A stretch of DNA of 7,705 nt from Bacteroidota bacterium (GCA_024280675.1 JAJRPT010000150.1:1-7705); one strand, 5' to 3'. Positions 1 to 7,424 are shown, counted from the first letter of the stretch. Program-made: numbers and translations. Notes: a model not told the origin generated them from the letters alone.

Positions 1-1350
1 GGAAAAGAAAAACAAGTAGTAGTTTCCCGCTCTGGTGTAATTAACGTCAAAGACCCTGATTCAAACCGTGTCATCGTCCACTACGACGCAACTTACGGTG
101 CTGAATTAAAAATCAGAGATGGTCAGTTGATCGAAAAAGGAATGATGATCTACGAATGGGATCCCTATAATGCTTCTATTATATCAGAGCATGCGGGTCA
201 GGTTCGCTTTAAAGACTTAATCCTTAACATCACCTATCGTGAGGTAAACGACGAACAAACTGGTCACATCACCAAAGTTGTAATCGACACTCGTGACCGC
301 ACAAAATCTCCTTCCATTGAAATAGTTGATGGCAATGACGAGGTTTATAAAACTTATAATATACCTTCTCGTGCCTTGCTCCGGGTCGATGACCTCGAAG
401 ATGTTGGAGTTGGGACACCTCTTGTGAAAATTCCAAGGGATATGGGTCGTACTCGTGATATTACCGGTGGTCTGCCACGTGTTACCGAATTGTTTGAAGC
501 CCGTGCACCCCAGAACCCAGCCGTTGTTTCCGATATTGACGGGCTAGTTTCATTCGAGAAGGCAAAGCGTGGGCAAAGAGTTCTGCTAGTTACTTCGATG
601 GATGGTAAAACTCAAATTGAATATCTTGTTGCCATTGGCAAATATATTTTGGTTCAAGAACAAGACTTTGTCCGTGCGGGCGACCGTCTGACCGAAGGTC
701 CTATAAACCCACATGATATTTTGAGGATCAAAGGTGCTCACTCAGTTCAAGAATATTTGGTAAATGAAGTACAAGAGGTCTACCGAATGCAGGGTGTGAA
801 GATTAACGACAAGCATATTGAGATTATCGTTCGTCAGATGTTGCAAAAAGTTAGAATCATGGAGTCTGGAGACACAAACTTACTTGAAAATGATAATGTA
901 AACCGCAGGCGTTTCCTTGACGAAAACCAAACAATCAAAAATATGGTTGTGATAACAGAAAAAGGTGATTCTAAATTCAAAGAAAGTCATCTCTACCCAA
1001 GACGAAAAGTCAGACTTGCAAACAATGACCTAAAACGCAAAGACAAAGAAGAAGCACTCTTTACATCTGCCGAGCCAGCTATAGCCGAGCCAATTCTGCT
1101 GGGCATAACCCAAGCCTCTCTTACGACTGAGTCTTGGCTTTCGGCGGCATCCTTCCAAGAAACTACCCGTGTACTTTCTGATGCGTCCATTGCCTCGAAG
1201 GTAGACTATCTTGTTGGATTGAAGGAAAACATAATTTTGGGACAACTAATTCCTGCGGGAACTGGATTGCGAGCTTATCAAAAGATTGTAATTGAGTCGA
1301 AAATAGGAAATGTTTTTGGTGAGAGACTTCAAGAAGGCGAAGAAGTTTAA
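1..1350 (+). CDS. rpoC: DNA-directed RNA polymerase subunit beta' (RpoC), C-terminal part, 5' end outside window
   Basis: This is the catalytic beta' subunit of RNA polymerase. The frame is open from base 1 without a stop, so the gene starts left of the window; 449 codons remain before TAA, about the last third of a roughly 1400-residue protein. Family landmarks are plain: DITGGLPRVTELFEAR at fragment residues 153-168, the stretch from GITQASL through AASFQETTRVL (382-392), and GLKENIILGQLIPAGTG at 406-422. These belong to the segments after the trigger loop that close the cleft and approach the omega subunit. The Leu codon TTG at 127 is an internal codon, not a start. The chain ends in an acidic tail (EGEEV). 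No rpsL/rpsG operon follows; the next gene lies 109 bases downstream, and I see no convincing terminator in that gap, so read-through is possible. Family assignment is certain; the phylum affinity is inferred from the sequence style only. Confidence 0.97.
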   Translation, partial: GKEKQVVVSRSGVINVKDPDSNRVIVHYDATYGAELKIRDGQLIEKGMMIYEWDPYNASIISEHAGQVRFKDLILNITYREVNDEQTGHITKVVIDTRDRTKSPSIEIVDGNDEVYKTYNIPSRALLRVDDLEDVGVGTPLVKIPRDMGRTRDITGGLPRVTELFEARAPQNPAVVSDIDGLVSFEKAKRGQRVLLVTSMDGKTQIEYLVAIGKYILVQEQDFVRAGDRLTEGPINPHDILRIKGAHSVQEYLVNEVQEVYRMQGVKINDKHIEIIVRQMLQKVRIMESGDTNLLENDNVNRRRFLDENQTIKNMVVITEKGDSKFKESHLYPRRKVRLANNDLKRKDKEEALFTSAEPAIAEPILLGITQASLTTESWLSAASFQETTRVLSDASIASKVDYLVGLKENIILGQLIPAGTGLRAYQKIVIESKIGNVFGERLQEGEEV

Positions 1351-1459
1351 TTCTTTTTCAGAAGTCAAAGGGCCAATCAAGAATTTTACAGACCGTGGCG
1401 TAATTATTTAATAAAAACAAATACACAATTAATTTTATACAATATATTTAGGAAAAAGA

Positions 1460-2164
1460 ATGAAATATTTACCTTTTGTACTAATTTTAGTACTCGCTAC
1501 ATTTGCTTGCTCATCCTCCAATGATGTGAATGTAAAAGTTGTAAGCTTCGAGGATTCAGTAGCTTACTCAATCGGAGCAGACATAGGGACAAACTTGCTT
1601 CGTGACTCTATGATGCTCAATATCGACATTATGTCCGGCGCAATCAAAGATGTGATGGAAGGGAAAGAAGTGAAAATTAATGAAGGTGAACGACAGAATA
1701 TCATGCGTTCATTTTCAATGAAACTGCGGGAGAAACAACAAGCCAAAGCAGAACTCGAAGCTACCGAAAATGCAAAAGCAGGCAAAGACTTTCTGGAACA
1801 AAACAAAAGCAAAGAAGGTGTACTAACTACAGAATCTGGCTTGCAATACAAAGTAATCAAAGAAGGAACGGGAGCAAAACCAACTGCAAGCGATAAGGTT
1901 AAGGTAATATATGCTGGTAAGTTTATTGATGGCACTCAATTTGATTCAAATGTTGGAACTCCTGACGACAAGATTGTTCCATTTGCCCTTAACCGTGTTA
2001 TCAAGGGCTGGACAGAGGGATTGGCACTAATGAAAGTTGGTGCAAAATACGAACTCTATATTCCCTTTGAACTTGCCTACGGAGCGGCTGGTCGCCAGCC
2101 ATCAATCCCGCCATCGGCTACTTTGATATTCGAGGTTGAGCTTCTCGATATTATCAAAGAATGA
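1460..2164 (+). CDS. FKBP-type peptidyl-prolyl cis-trans isomerase, probable lipoprotein (FkpA/Mip-like)
   Basis: A 234-residue exported folding catalyst that isomerises prolyl bonds. Residues 1-16 form a short Lys-then-hydrophobic signal peptide. Cys17 follows T-F-A, a loose lipobox, and Ser lies at +2, so lipidation and an outer-membrane, periplasm-facing location are likely but not proven. Residues about 30-115 form the helical FKBP_N dimerisation region (SVAYSIGADIG, then a Lys/Glu/Ala-rich helix). Residues about 125-232 are the FKBP domain, opening with TESGLQYKVIKEGTG. Pocket residues are visible: Tyr151, Phe161-Asp162, Val180-Ile181, Trp184 (VIKGW), Tyr207 and the closing strand around PPSATLIFEVEL. 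The length is normal for Mip/FkpA proteins. The ATG at 1460 is preceded by AGGA at 1450-1453 with 6 bases of spacing. A strong terminator follows, so it is the last gene of its unit, either alone or as a read-through partner of rpoC. The general family is secure; the exact orthologue name is not. Confidence 0.93.
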   Translation: MKYLPFVLILVLATFACSSSNDVNVKVVSFEDSVAYSIGADIGTNLLRDSMMLNIDIMSGAIKDVMEGKEVKINEGERQNIMRSFSMKLREKQQAKAELEATENAKAGKDFLEQNKSKEGVLTTESGLQYKVIKEGTGAKPTASDKVKVIYAGKFIDGTQFDSNVGTPDDKIVPFALNRVIKGWTEGLALMKVGAKYELYIPFELAYGAAGRQPSIPPSATLIFEVELLDIIKE

Positions 2165-2195
2165 CAGAAATATTATGTTTGATTTGAAAACCTTG

Positions 2196-2225
2196 CCCAG
2201 TAATTTAATTATTGCTGGGTTTTTT
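2196..2225 (+). terminator. Rho-independent terminator after the FKBP gene
   Basis: A 9-bp stem, CCCAGTAAT paired with ATTGCTGGG (one T-G wobble), closes a 6-base loop (TTAATT) and is followed directly by six Ts at 2220-2225. It begins 31 bases after the FKBP stop codon. It separates the rpoC/FKBP side from the cystathionine beta-synthase gene, which therefore needs its own promoter in the roughly 75 bases after the T tract. Confidence 0.9.
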
Positions 2226-2302
2226 GTTGCATTGTGACTTTTATTTGCATAGTTTTTGTTAATTTTATGAAAATAATAATAACAAAAACTGGGAATAATA
2301 AA

Positions 2303-3685
2303 ATGGGAATGGAAAAGCATAATCATTCAATTTTAGGTATAATTGGCAATACCCCAATTATCAAACTGCAAAATGTAGCTCGTGAAGTCGAATCAGAAAT
2401 TTATGTCAAACTCGAATACATGAATCCTGGTGGTTCAATCAAAGAGCGAGTGGCAGTCAATATAATCGAAAAAGCGGTCGAGCGTGGCGAACTCAAAGAG
2501 GGCGGAACAATTATCGAAGGAACCAGCGGAAACACAGGCGTTGGACTTGCCATGAGTGCCGCCGTCAATGGCTACAAGACAATATTTGTCTTGCCCGACA
2601 AACAATCACAAGAGAAAATTGACAATCTCCGTGCCTTCGGTGCAAAGGTAATTGTCACCCCAACCAATGTCGCACCAGACGACCCAAAATCATATTATTC
2701 AGTCGCCAAACGACTTGCCGCTTCCACCCCAAATTCATTCTATGCCAACCAATATTATAATATGGACAACCAAGAAGCACATTATAATTCAACTGGTCCT
2801 GAGATATTCGAACAAACGGACGGTGATTTCGATGTTTTTATGGCAGGAGTTGGAACCGGTGGGACGATTTCTGGGACTGGGCGATATTTAAAAGAGAAAA
2901 TGCCAGATGTGAAAATTGTTGGAGTGGATATCGAAGGCTCTATCCTTGAGCCATTCTTCCGCACAGGGAAAGTAGTCGAAGCTCATTCTTATGTTCTGGA
3001 AGGAATCGGCGAGGATATATTCCCTGACAATCTCGATTTTGGAGTGATTGACGATATGGTGATGATTGAGGACAAGGAATCATTTATCATGACCCGGAAG
3101 CTACTCACAAAAGAAGGAATTTATTGCGGTGGATCAGGTGGGGCAGCCGTCGTGGGTGCAATCAAATATGCTAAAACGCAAAAAGAACCAAAGAAAATCA
3201 TCGTAATCCTACCCGACAGTGGAAACCGGTACACTGGGAAAATATTCAATGATGACTGGATGAGAGACAATGGATATTTCGACAATTCATTCAATGCCTC
3301 AATCTCTGATGTACTAGAACATTTAAACAAGGGCGATAAGTCCTTGATTAGTCTTGGCGACGACAAAACGATTGGCGATGCTGTAGACTTAATGAAAAAG
3401 TATGGAATATCCCAAGTGCCAGTCATTTCGAATGGTGAGATTATGGGCATAATTTCCGAAGCTAAAGTTCTTCGTCCACTATTTGAGAGTCAAATTTCAC
3501 TGCGGGACAATGTCGCCGTTGCCGCCGAACGAAATTTTGAGATAATTGATTCGCATGAATTACTGGAAAAAGTAGCCGATAAACTGCTTGACCAAAAAAC
3601 TGTCATCGTCAAAAAAGATGATAACTTAGTGGCAATTCTAACAGATATTGACATATTGCATTACCTTCAGTGCAAAACGTTTTAA
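2303..3685 (+). CDS. cbs: Cystathionine beta-synthase with C-terminal CBS-domain pair
   Basis: A PLP enzyme of fold type II that condenses serine with homocysteine to give cystathionine (transsulfuration); enzymes of this type can also release H2S. From the chosen ATG it has 460 residues. The catalytic domain covers about 8-325: Lys47 in NPGGSIKER is the Schiff-base lysine, GTSGNTG at 73-79 with Asn77 contacts the cofactor, GTGGT at 184-188 holds the phosphate, and Ser278 in CGGS sits at the pyridine-nitrogen position. The stretch TPTNVAPDDPKS (119-130) and ILPDSGNRY followed by NDDWM favour cystathionine beta-synthase over cysteine synthase. Two CBS motifs fill about 333-460, a usual regulatory module. 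There is no N-terminal heme domain as in the human enzyme. Start choice: the frame is open back to GTG 2234, but that lies just behind the upstream terminator and would add an odd hydrophobic stretch. ATG 2303 has GGGA at 2291-2294; ATG 2309 is also possible. The membrane protein gene follows after 43 bases. Confidence 0.9.
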   Translation: MGMEKHNHSILGIIGNTPIIKLQNVAREVESEIYVKLEYMNPGGSIKERVAVNIIEKAVERGELKEGGTIIEGTSGNTGVGLAMSAAVNGYKTIFVLPDKQSQEKIDNLRAFGAKVIVTPTNVAPDDPKSYYSVAKRLAASTPNSFYANQYYNMDNQEAHYNSTGPEIFEQTDGDFDVFMAGVGTGGTISGTGRYLKEKMPDVKIVGVDIEGSILEPFFRTGKVVEAHSYVLEGIGEDIFPDNLDFGVIDDMVMIEDKESFIMTRKLLTKEGIYCGGSGGAAVVGAIKYAKTQKEPKKIIVILPDSGNRYTGKIFNDDWMRDNGYFDNSFNASISDVLEHLNKGDKSLISLGDDKTIGDAVDLMKKYGISQVPVISNGEIMGIISEAKVLRPLFESQISLRDNVAVAAERNFEIIDSHELLEKVADKLLDQKTVIVKKDDNLVAILTDIDILHYLQCKTF

Positions 3686-3728
3686 ATTTATAAAAACACT
3701 TAGCCAACATTTACACAGAATTTAATAC

Positions 3729-5183
3729 GTGAATACCAAAAAAATACAAATTGATTATCTAATTGTAGTCATTAGCTCGGTATTAATTTTTTGTACAAGA
3801 TTCATTTATTCGGGCAATGATGTTTATTCTTTTTACTCAGATGATTTCTTTTACTACTTAAAAATAGCGGAAAACATTGTCTTAAATGATTTTTCTTCTT
3901 TCAACGGAATTGTCGGGACTAACGGCTACCACCCTCTTTGGCAATTCATTCTTGCGGGGCTTTACAAATTATTTTCTTCTGATTATATTTTATATGTAAT
4001 TGCGATAATCCAAATTATTTCTGCTGTAATTTCCTATTATTTATTAAAAAAGATACTCAGTAAATATTGCGATGATGCTTATTCCATCTTTGCCTCAATT
4101 AGTATTTTCCTCTCAATTATATTAATTAGCAAAAGCGGGATGGAGGTGATAATAACGATTCCCTCTTTTCTCTATTCACTATACCTAATCATTTACGAGC
4201 AAAAGAAAATACTCAAACTATCTTTTGTTATTTCAATCATGGTATTGTCCAGACTGGATTCTGCAATTCTAGCCATGATTATGTATCTGTCTTTGTTCTT
4301 TAATAAAAGAATTACTTTTCGGGACATGGGCATTGTATTATTGGGAAGTATTCCAGTAATCATCTACCTTGTGGGCAATTTAATCGTCTATGAGCATTTA
4401 ATGCCGGTATCTGGGGCGGCAAAGCAACTGAAGAGTTCATTTTCCCCCGTACTCAACAGCCTATTGAGTGCATTCAATCTCTATCCAGGCAGAGTAATAT
4501 ATTCTCTTATTCCGATGCTGATGCTCTTTTTTGCTCTTTGCCATTTTCTCTTTGCCAAGCAGAAATTAGTTAAAGAAGTTCGGTATTTATTATTTTTCCC
4601 AGTCATTGTGCTTTTGTATTATTCATTTGAGAGTGGTTGGGGATTATGGAGTTGGTATTTTTATATTTTGATTCCATCGTCGATATACTTTTTCTTGGCA
4701 TATTACAAAGTGCTAAAGAAATATGCCACGTATTTAAAATACCTAGCACTAGGCTTTACTATCCTTTGGATAAGCACTAATGTGATTATAAAAAAACCTG
4801 ATGGAAACATTGATTACAAGAGAAAAATGGCATTGGTGGAGTTCTTTGAGGGCAAAGAAGGCAGGATTGCGATGGGCGATGCCGCTGGTTTGCCTGGGTA
4901 TTTACTCGACAACCCAGTCATCCAACTAGAGGGGCTGGTGATGGATTTTGAGTATTTAGAGATTCTAAAGGCTCAAGACCTAGACAGCATATTTTCTTTC
5001 TATGACATTGATTATTACGTCACAATCACGGCAAAGCAATCCGAAGATGGAACTTGGACTTTTACCGAACCGTGGCATCATCACCCTAATATCATAAATT
5101 GCACAAAGAAAACAAATGAACAGCCCATCTTTCAAACAGGCGATTCTTGGTTGGATATTCGAGTATGGGAAATAAAAAAGTAA
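3729..5183 (+). CDS. Polytopic membrane protein, probable GT-C-fold glycosyltransferase
   Basis: A 484-residue integral membrane protein whose layout fits GT-C glycosyltransferases, which move sugars from lipid-phosphate donors on the outer face of the inner membrane. The first membrane segment is at about 9-25. A periplasmic loop then carries Asp38-Asp39 (YSDDFFYYLKIAEN) and TNGYHPLW (64-71); an Asp pair in this first loop is the usual metal/donor site of GT-C enzymes. Further segments lie near 86-104, 118-134, 141-155, 163-190, 200-220, 258-276, 285-300, 309-325 and 336-354. SRLD at 174-177 and GWGLWSWY at 303-310 are other likely conserved spots. Residues about 365-484 are soluble and contain GDAAGLPGY (383-391). 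The start is GTG at 3729: an in-frame TAA at 3723-3725 rules out anything earlier, and the first membrane segment rules out much later. No Shine-Dalgarno is visible. It is probably co-transcribed with the synthase gene and looks more AT-rich than rpoC. Donor and acceptor cannot be told from sequence. Confidence 0.75.
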   Translation: MNTKKIQIDYLIVVISSVLIFCTRFIYSGNDVYSFYSDDFFYYLKIAENIVLNDFSSFNGIVGTNGYHPLWQFILAGLYKLFSSDYILYVIAIIQIISAVISYYLLKKILSKYCDDAYSIFASISIFLSIILISKSGMEVIITIPSFLYSLYLIIYEQKKILKLSFVISIMVLSRLDSAILAMIMYLSLFFNKRITFRDMGIVLLGSIPVIIYLVGNLIVYEHLMPVSGAAKQLKSSFSPVLNSLLSAFNLYPGRVIYSLIPMLMLFFALCHFLFAKQKLVKEVRYLLFFPVIVLLYYSFESGWGLWSWYFYILIPSSIYFFLAYYKVLKKYATYLKYLALGFTILWISTNVIIKKPDGNIDYKRKMALVEFFEGKEGRIAMGDAAGLPGYLLDNPVIQLEGLVMDFEYLEILKAQDLDSIFSFYDIDYYVTITAKQSEDGTWTFTEPWHHHPNIINCTKKTNEQPIFQTGDSWLDIRVWEIKK

Positions 5184-5193
5184 TTTTCCAAGT

Positions 5194-5218
5194 GCTAGCC
5201 TCTGCTAGCTTGTCTTTT
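5194..5218 (+). terminator. GCTAGC hairpin between convergent genes, probable terminator for the GT-C gene
   Basis: GCTAGC (5194-5199) and GCTAGC (5204-5209) form a 6-bp stem around a CTCT loop, 11 bases after the GT-C stop codon, followed by TTGTCTTTT. The T tract is interrupted, so strength is moderate. Read on the - strand the same hairpin is followed by ACTTGGAAAA, a poor tail, so it probably serves mainly the + strand gene. It is the only clear hairpin in the 64-base convergent gap. Confidence 0.55.
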
Positions 5219-5247
5219 AAGATTTGCCAGAAGGCCACCCGAAAGTC

Positions 5248-7149
5248 TTATTTGGTGAATCTTCCACTTTCTTTTATTAGATTCCCAATTTCCAATATAT
5301 GTTTTTCATAAAAAGCATCTGGATTTTTCATTTCTTTCCAATCCAAAGTCCACGCCTTCATCCCAGACTTAGCATTATAATGACCAAATTCAATAACTCC
5401 ATCGGCGAAGAGCATTCCAGCGGTATCCCAACCAGAAATCAAAATATAGCCTCTGTTAATTTCTTTTGTGAGTGACTGACCTTGAGAATAATCTTGGGCT
5501 GGATTTTCAATGCCCATAAATTCAAAAATTGTTGGTACCCAATCATAATGCGAGGTGTGGTGGCTAAATATTTTGCTCTTTTGCCCAGGTATGTGTGCTA
5601 GCATTAGAGTTTTGGTCTGAAAGCGGGAGAATGAATTATTGTGTCCATGTCTGCCCAGCTCACTAAATGCCTCACCATGATCTCCTGCGATGAGGACTAT
5701 TGTGTTGTCTAATCTATTATTTTTATCAAGCTCGGTCAGTAATCTTGAGACTTGTGAATCGATATAGTGAAGACTGTTTTTATATCTATTTCTCATTGCA
5801 TCCCACCTTTTTTTCTTGCTGGCGGCCAATGTGATATAATTAATGTCACCAGGGTCAAGTTGTGTTTCAAAGACTTCATGCTCTTTTGGATAAAGATAGG
5901 GCTGGTGCGAAGCGTCATAGAAAAGAAATGAAAAATAAGGACGCTCGTCCTCTTCGTTAATAAGGGCAATAATCTCATCGCTAATATGAACATCTCGTTC
6001 GATGAGCGAGCAATCAAAATCATCTTTGATAAAGTCGGCAAGACCCAGAAAAGCAGTTTGCCTAAGCTCTGGAAAATGCAAGTCGGTCGATGAGAATATC
6101 CCAAAACGATAATCTTTTTTCTGAAGCTCGTCTATTAGAGCGGTTCTTTTTTGCTCCGAAAGAAATGTATGCCAGCTTGTTGCATAAAGACCATAAAGTG
6201 CTGAGAACAAACCAAAACGTGAGGCATTCCCGCCCGAGAAATGATTATTCATCCTCAGATGTGACTCGCCCCATTTGTCTAGCTTTGGCATTATTTCTGG
6301 AGTCAGCATATCAAATCTTGCCCCTTCAATCAACACCATGATTATATTTGGTGTCTTCCCATTTTCTTTAAACACCAGTTCTTTTCGTGGGTACAAGAGT
6401 GTACCGGTACTTGATATTTTTATATTTTCATTGGTGGCGGGATCAATGTCAAGAGTGAACTTCAAGGCTCTTTTCATTGTCAAAGGAATATAGAAAGGCA
6501 CTATATTATGAGCCCTTGTGATGCTTGTAATCCCTGCAACATCTCCATAGGCGTACAAGATTTTACTAGCTAGAATCAAAACTAGCAAAAAGATATTAAA
6601 GAAGACTATTGTTTTCTTTCCTAGCTTATCCCACTTTGTCCTTAGTATTGCAAAATAAAATGTGGCAAATAGAACAAGCAATATCACAAGGAAAATCAAA
6701 GCGGCAAGAGCCAGTGTTTGAGTTCCGATTGTGAAGCTATCACTTGCTCCTGGTGTGGTAAACAAGCTCCAAATCATTGAGTTAAAATGAAATCTGTACA
6801 AGGCATAAATTACACTATCGGTATAAATAAAAGCATTAAAAAGAAAGAAAAATATTGGTGCTACAATAAAAACTAGCCAATTTTTATTGATGAAATAGAG
6901 CGGGATAAAGAGTATGAGTGCTAGAATAAAATTTAAGAGCAGTATGTTGGTAAGCATTCCAAAAACAATAGCTGACCAATCAAAGAAGCCAGCACCTTCG
7001 GGCATTGATATAAAATATTCTTTGCTAATAAACAGCATGATTGCCGAGCTGATAAGGGCTAGGATTTCTATTAGGACAAATGTTTTTCTTTTGCCTTTAG
7101 TTTTTTCTGAAAGTGCAGAAATTGCTTCTTTTATTGATTTTATTAACAC
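5248..7149 (-). CDS. Inner-membrane sulfatase-fold protein, YejM/PbgA-like (DUF3413 plus sulfatase domain)
   Basis: A 633-residue protein with the plan of E. coli YejM/PbgA: five membrane segments (about 22-42, 61-86, 90-110, 143-167, 181-199), a linker, then a periplasmic alkaline-phosphatase-superfamily domain from about 266. Recalled YejM hallmarks are matched by YRFHFNSMIWSL (118-129), SITRAHNIVPFYIPLTMKRA (209-228), SGGN followed by LFSALYG, GIFSS (350-354) and YSQGQSL (554-560). Metal-site residues typical of active members are present: Glu275 in LIEGARFD, Asp490-His491-Gly492, and His501/His503 in RHGHNNSF. His415 in SHQPY resembles a substrate-side histidine of lipid phosphotransferases. 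At the usual nucleophile spot (SGGNASR, 305-311) there is Ala309 next to Ser310, so catalysis is uncertain. GTG 7149 is the start: an in-frame TGA at 7153-7155 lies just upstream, and the first membrane segment begins at the expected distance. Enterobacterial YejM tunes LPS synthesis; here the role could instead be phosphoethanolamine or phosphoglycerol transfer. Confidence 0.87.
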   Translation of the reverse strand: MLIKSIKEAISALSEKTKGKRKTFVLIEILALISSAIMLFISKEYFISMPEGAGFFDWSAIVFGMLTNILLLNFILALILFIPLYFINKNWLVFIVAPIFFFLFNAFIYTDSVIYALYRFHFNSMIWSLFTTPGASDSFTIGTQTLALAALIFLVILLVLFATFYFAILRTKWDKLGKKTIVFFNIFLLVLILASKILYAYGDVAGITSITRAHNIVPFYIPLTMKRALKFTLDIDPATNENIKISSTGTLLYPRKELVFKENGKTPNIIMVLIEGARFDMLTPEIMPKLDKWGESHLRMNNHFSGGNASRFGLFSALYGLYATSWHTFLSEQKRTALIDELQKKDYRFGIFSSTDLHFPELRQTAFLGLADFIKDDFDCSLIERDVHISDEIIALINEEDERPYFSFLFYDASHQPYLYPKEHEVFETQLDPGDINYITLAASKKKRWDAMRNRYKNSLHYIDSQVSRLLTELDKNNRLDNTIVLIAGDHGEAFSELGRHGHNNSFSRFQTKTLMLAHIPGQKSKIFSHHTSHYDWVPTIFEFMGIENPAQDYSQGQSLTKEINRGYILISGWDTAGMLFADGVIEFGHYNAKSGMKAWTLDWKEMKNPDAFYEKHILEIGNLIKESGRFTK

Positions 7150-7184
7150 AATTCATTTATTATTACTGAATATTTTACTAGCAA

Positions 7185-7217
7185 CAAAATTAACATTAAT
7201 AATATGAATCTATAAAA
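7185..7217 (-). promoter_or_regulatory. Candidate Bacteroidota-type promoter for the YejM-like gene
   Basis: On the - strand TAATTTTG (7192 down to 7185) matches the Bacteroidota -7 element TAnnTTTG exactly. A TTTT at 7217-7214, 21 bases upstream, is one mismatch from the -33 TTTG. It would start transcription roughly 30 bases before the GTG start at 7149. In such AT-rich DNA a single element can occur by chance, so this is weaker than the tRNA promoter. Confidence 0.4.
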
Positions 7218-7258
7218 TAATAATATCTTATTTCTGAAGACCTGATAAAAAAAAGTAT

Positions 7259-7289
7259 TTTGAATTTGAGAATAAAGTAGATAGTTTTG
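7259..7289 (+). promoter_or_regulatory. Bacteroidota-type promoter of the tRNA-Arg gene
   Basis: TTTG at 7259-7262, a 19-base spacer and TAGTTTTG at 7282-7289 match the known primary sigma factor consensus of Bacteroidota (-33 TTTG, -7 TAnnTTTG) without a mismatch. The -7 element ends 8 bases before the first base of the mature tRNA, so transcription would begin almost at the tRNA 5' end and leave a very short leader. No proteobacterial TTGACA/TATAAT pair is seen here. Confidence 0.75.
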
Positions 7290-7297
7290 TAAACACT

Positions 7298-7371
7298 GCA
7301 CCCATAGCTCAACTGGATAGAGTATCGGATTTCGGCTCCGAAGGCTGAGGGTTCGAATCCTTCTGGGTGCA
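7298..7371 (+). tRNA. tRNA-Arg, anticodon TCG
   Basis: A complete 74-base cloverleaf. The acceptor stem is GCACCCA (7298-7304) with TGGGTGC (7364-7370) and discriminator A7371. The D arm is GCTC/GAGT with one G-T pair. The anticodon stem is TCGGA (7325-7329) with TCCGA (7337-7341) around the loop TTTCGGC, giving anticodon TCG at 7332-7334, which reads CGA and other CGN arginine codons. The variable loop is AGGCT, and the T arm is GAGGG-TTCGAAT-CCTTC with one wobble. The 3' CCA is not encoded (ACA follows), so it must be added by nucleotidyltransferase. It has its own promoter and terminator and stands alone. Confidence 0.96.
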
Positions 7372-7381
7372 CATCAAGAAA

Positions 7382-7424
7382 AATAAACCCTTGATATTCT
7401 TGCGTTATCAAGGATTTATTGTTT
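7382..7424 (+). terminator. Strong hairpin terminator after tRNA-Arg, possibly bidirectional
   Basis: CCTTGATA (7389-7396) pairs with TATCAAGG (7406-7413) in a perfect 8-bp stem over a 9-base loop. After one C/A mismatch it extends by six further pairs, AATAAA with TTTATT, leading into GTTT. It begins 11 bases after the tRNA. Read on the - strand the stem is followed by GTTTATTTTTCTT, an equally good T-rich tail, so it could also stop transcription coming from the right. Confidence 0.8.

Noticed and set aside
1030..1245. Overlapping - strand open frames within rpoC, and similar frames inside the FKBP, synthase and YejM-like genes
   Set aside because: They are antisense or off-frame shadows of strongly supported genes and show no family features.
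2223..2258. Possible promoter TTTG ... TAGTTTTTG ahead of the cystathionine beta-synthase gene
   Set aside because: The -7 element has one extra base, the 23-base spacer is too long, and the first element lies inside the terminator T tract. A promoter must exist here but I cannot place it.
2234..2302. N-terminal extension of the cystathionine beta-synthase from GTG 2234
   Set aside because: It begins 9 bases after the T tract of the preceding terminator, encodes a short hydrophobic run not expected in this cytoplasmic enzyme, and would leave no room for a promoter.
3674..3683. Palindrome AAAACGTTTT at the end of the cystathionine beta-synthase gene
   Set aside because: It has no loop and no useful stem, and it overlaps coding sequence; not a terminator or a supported operator.
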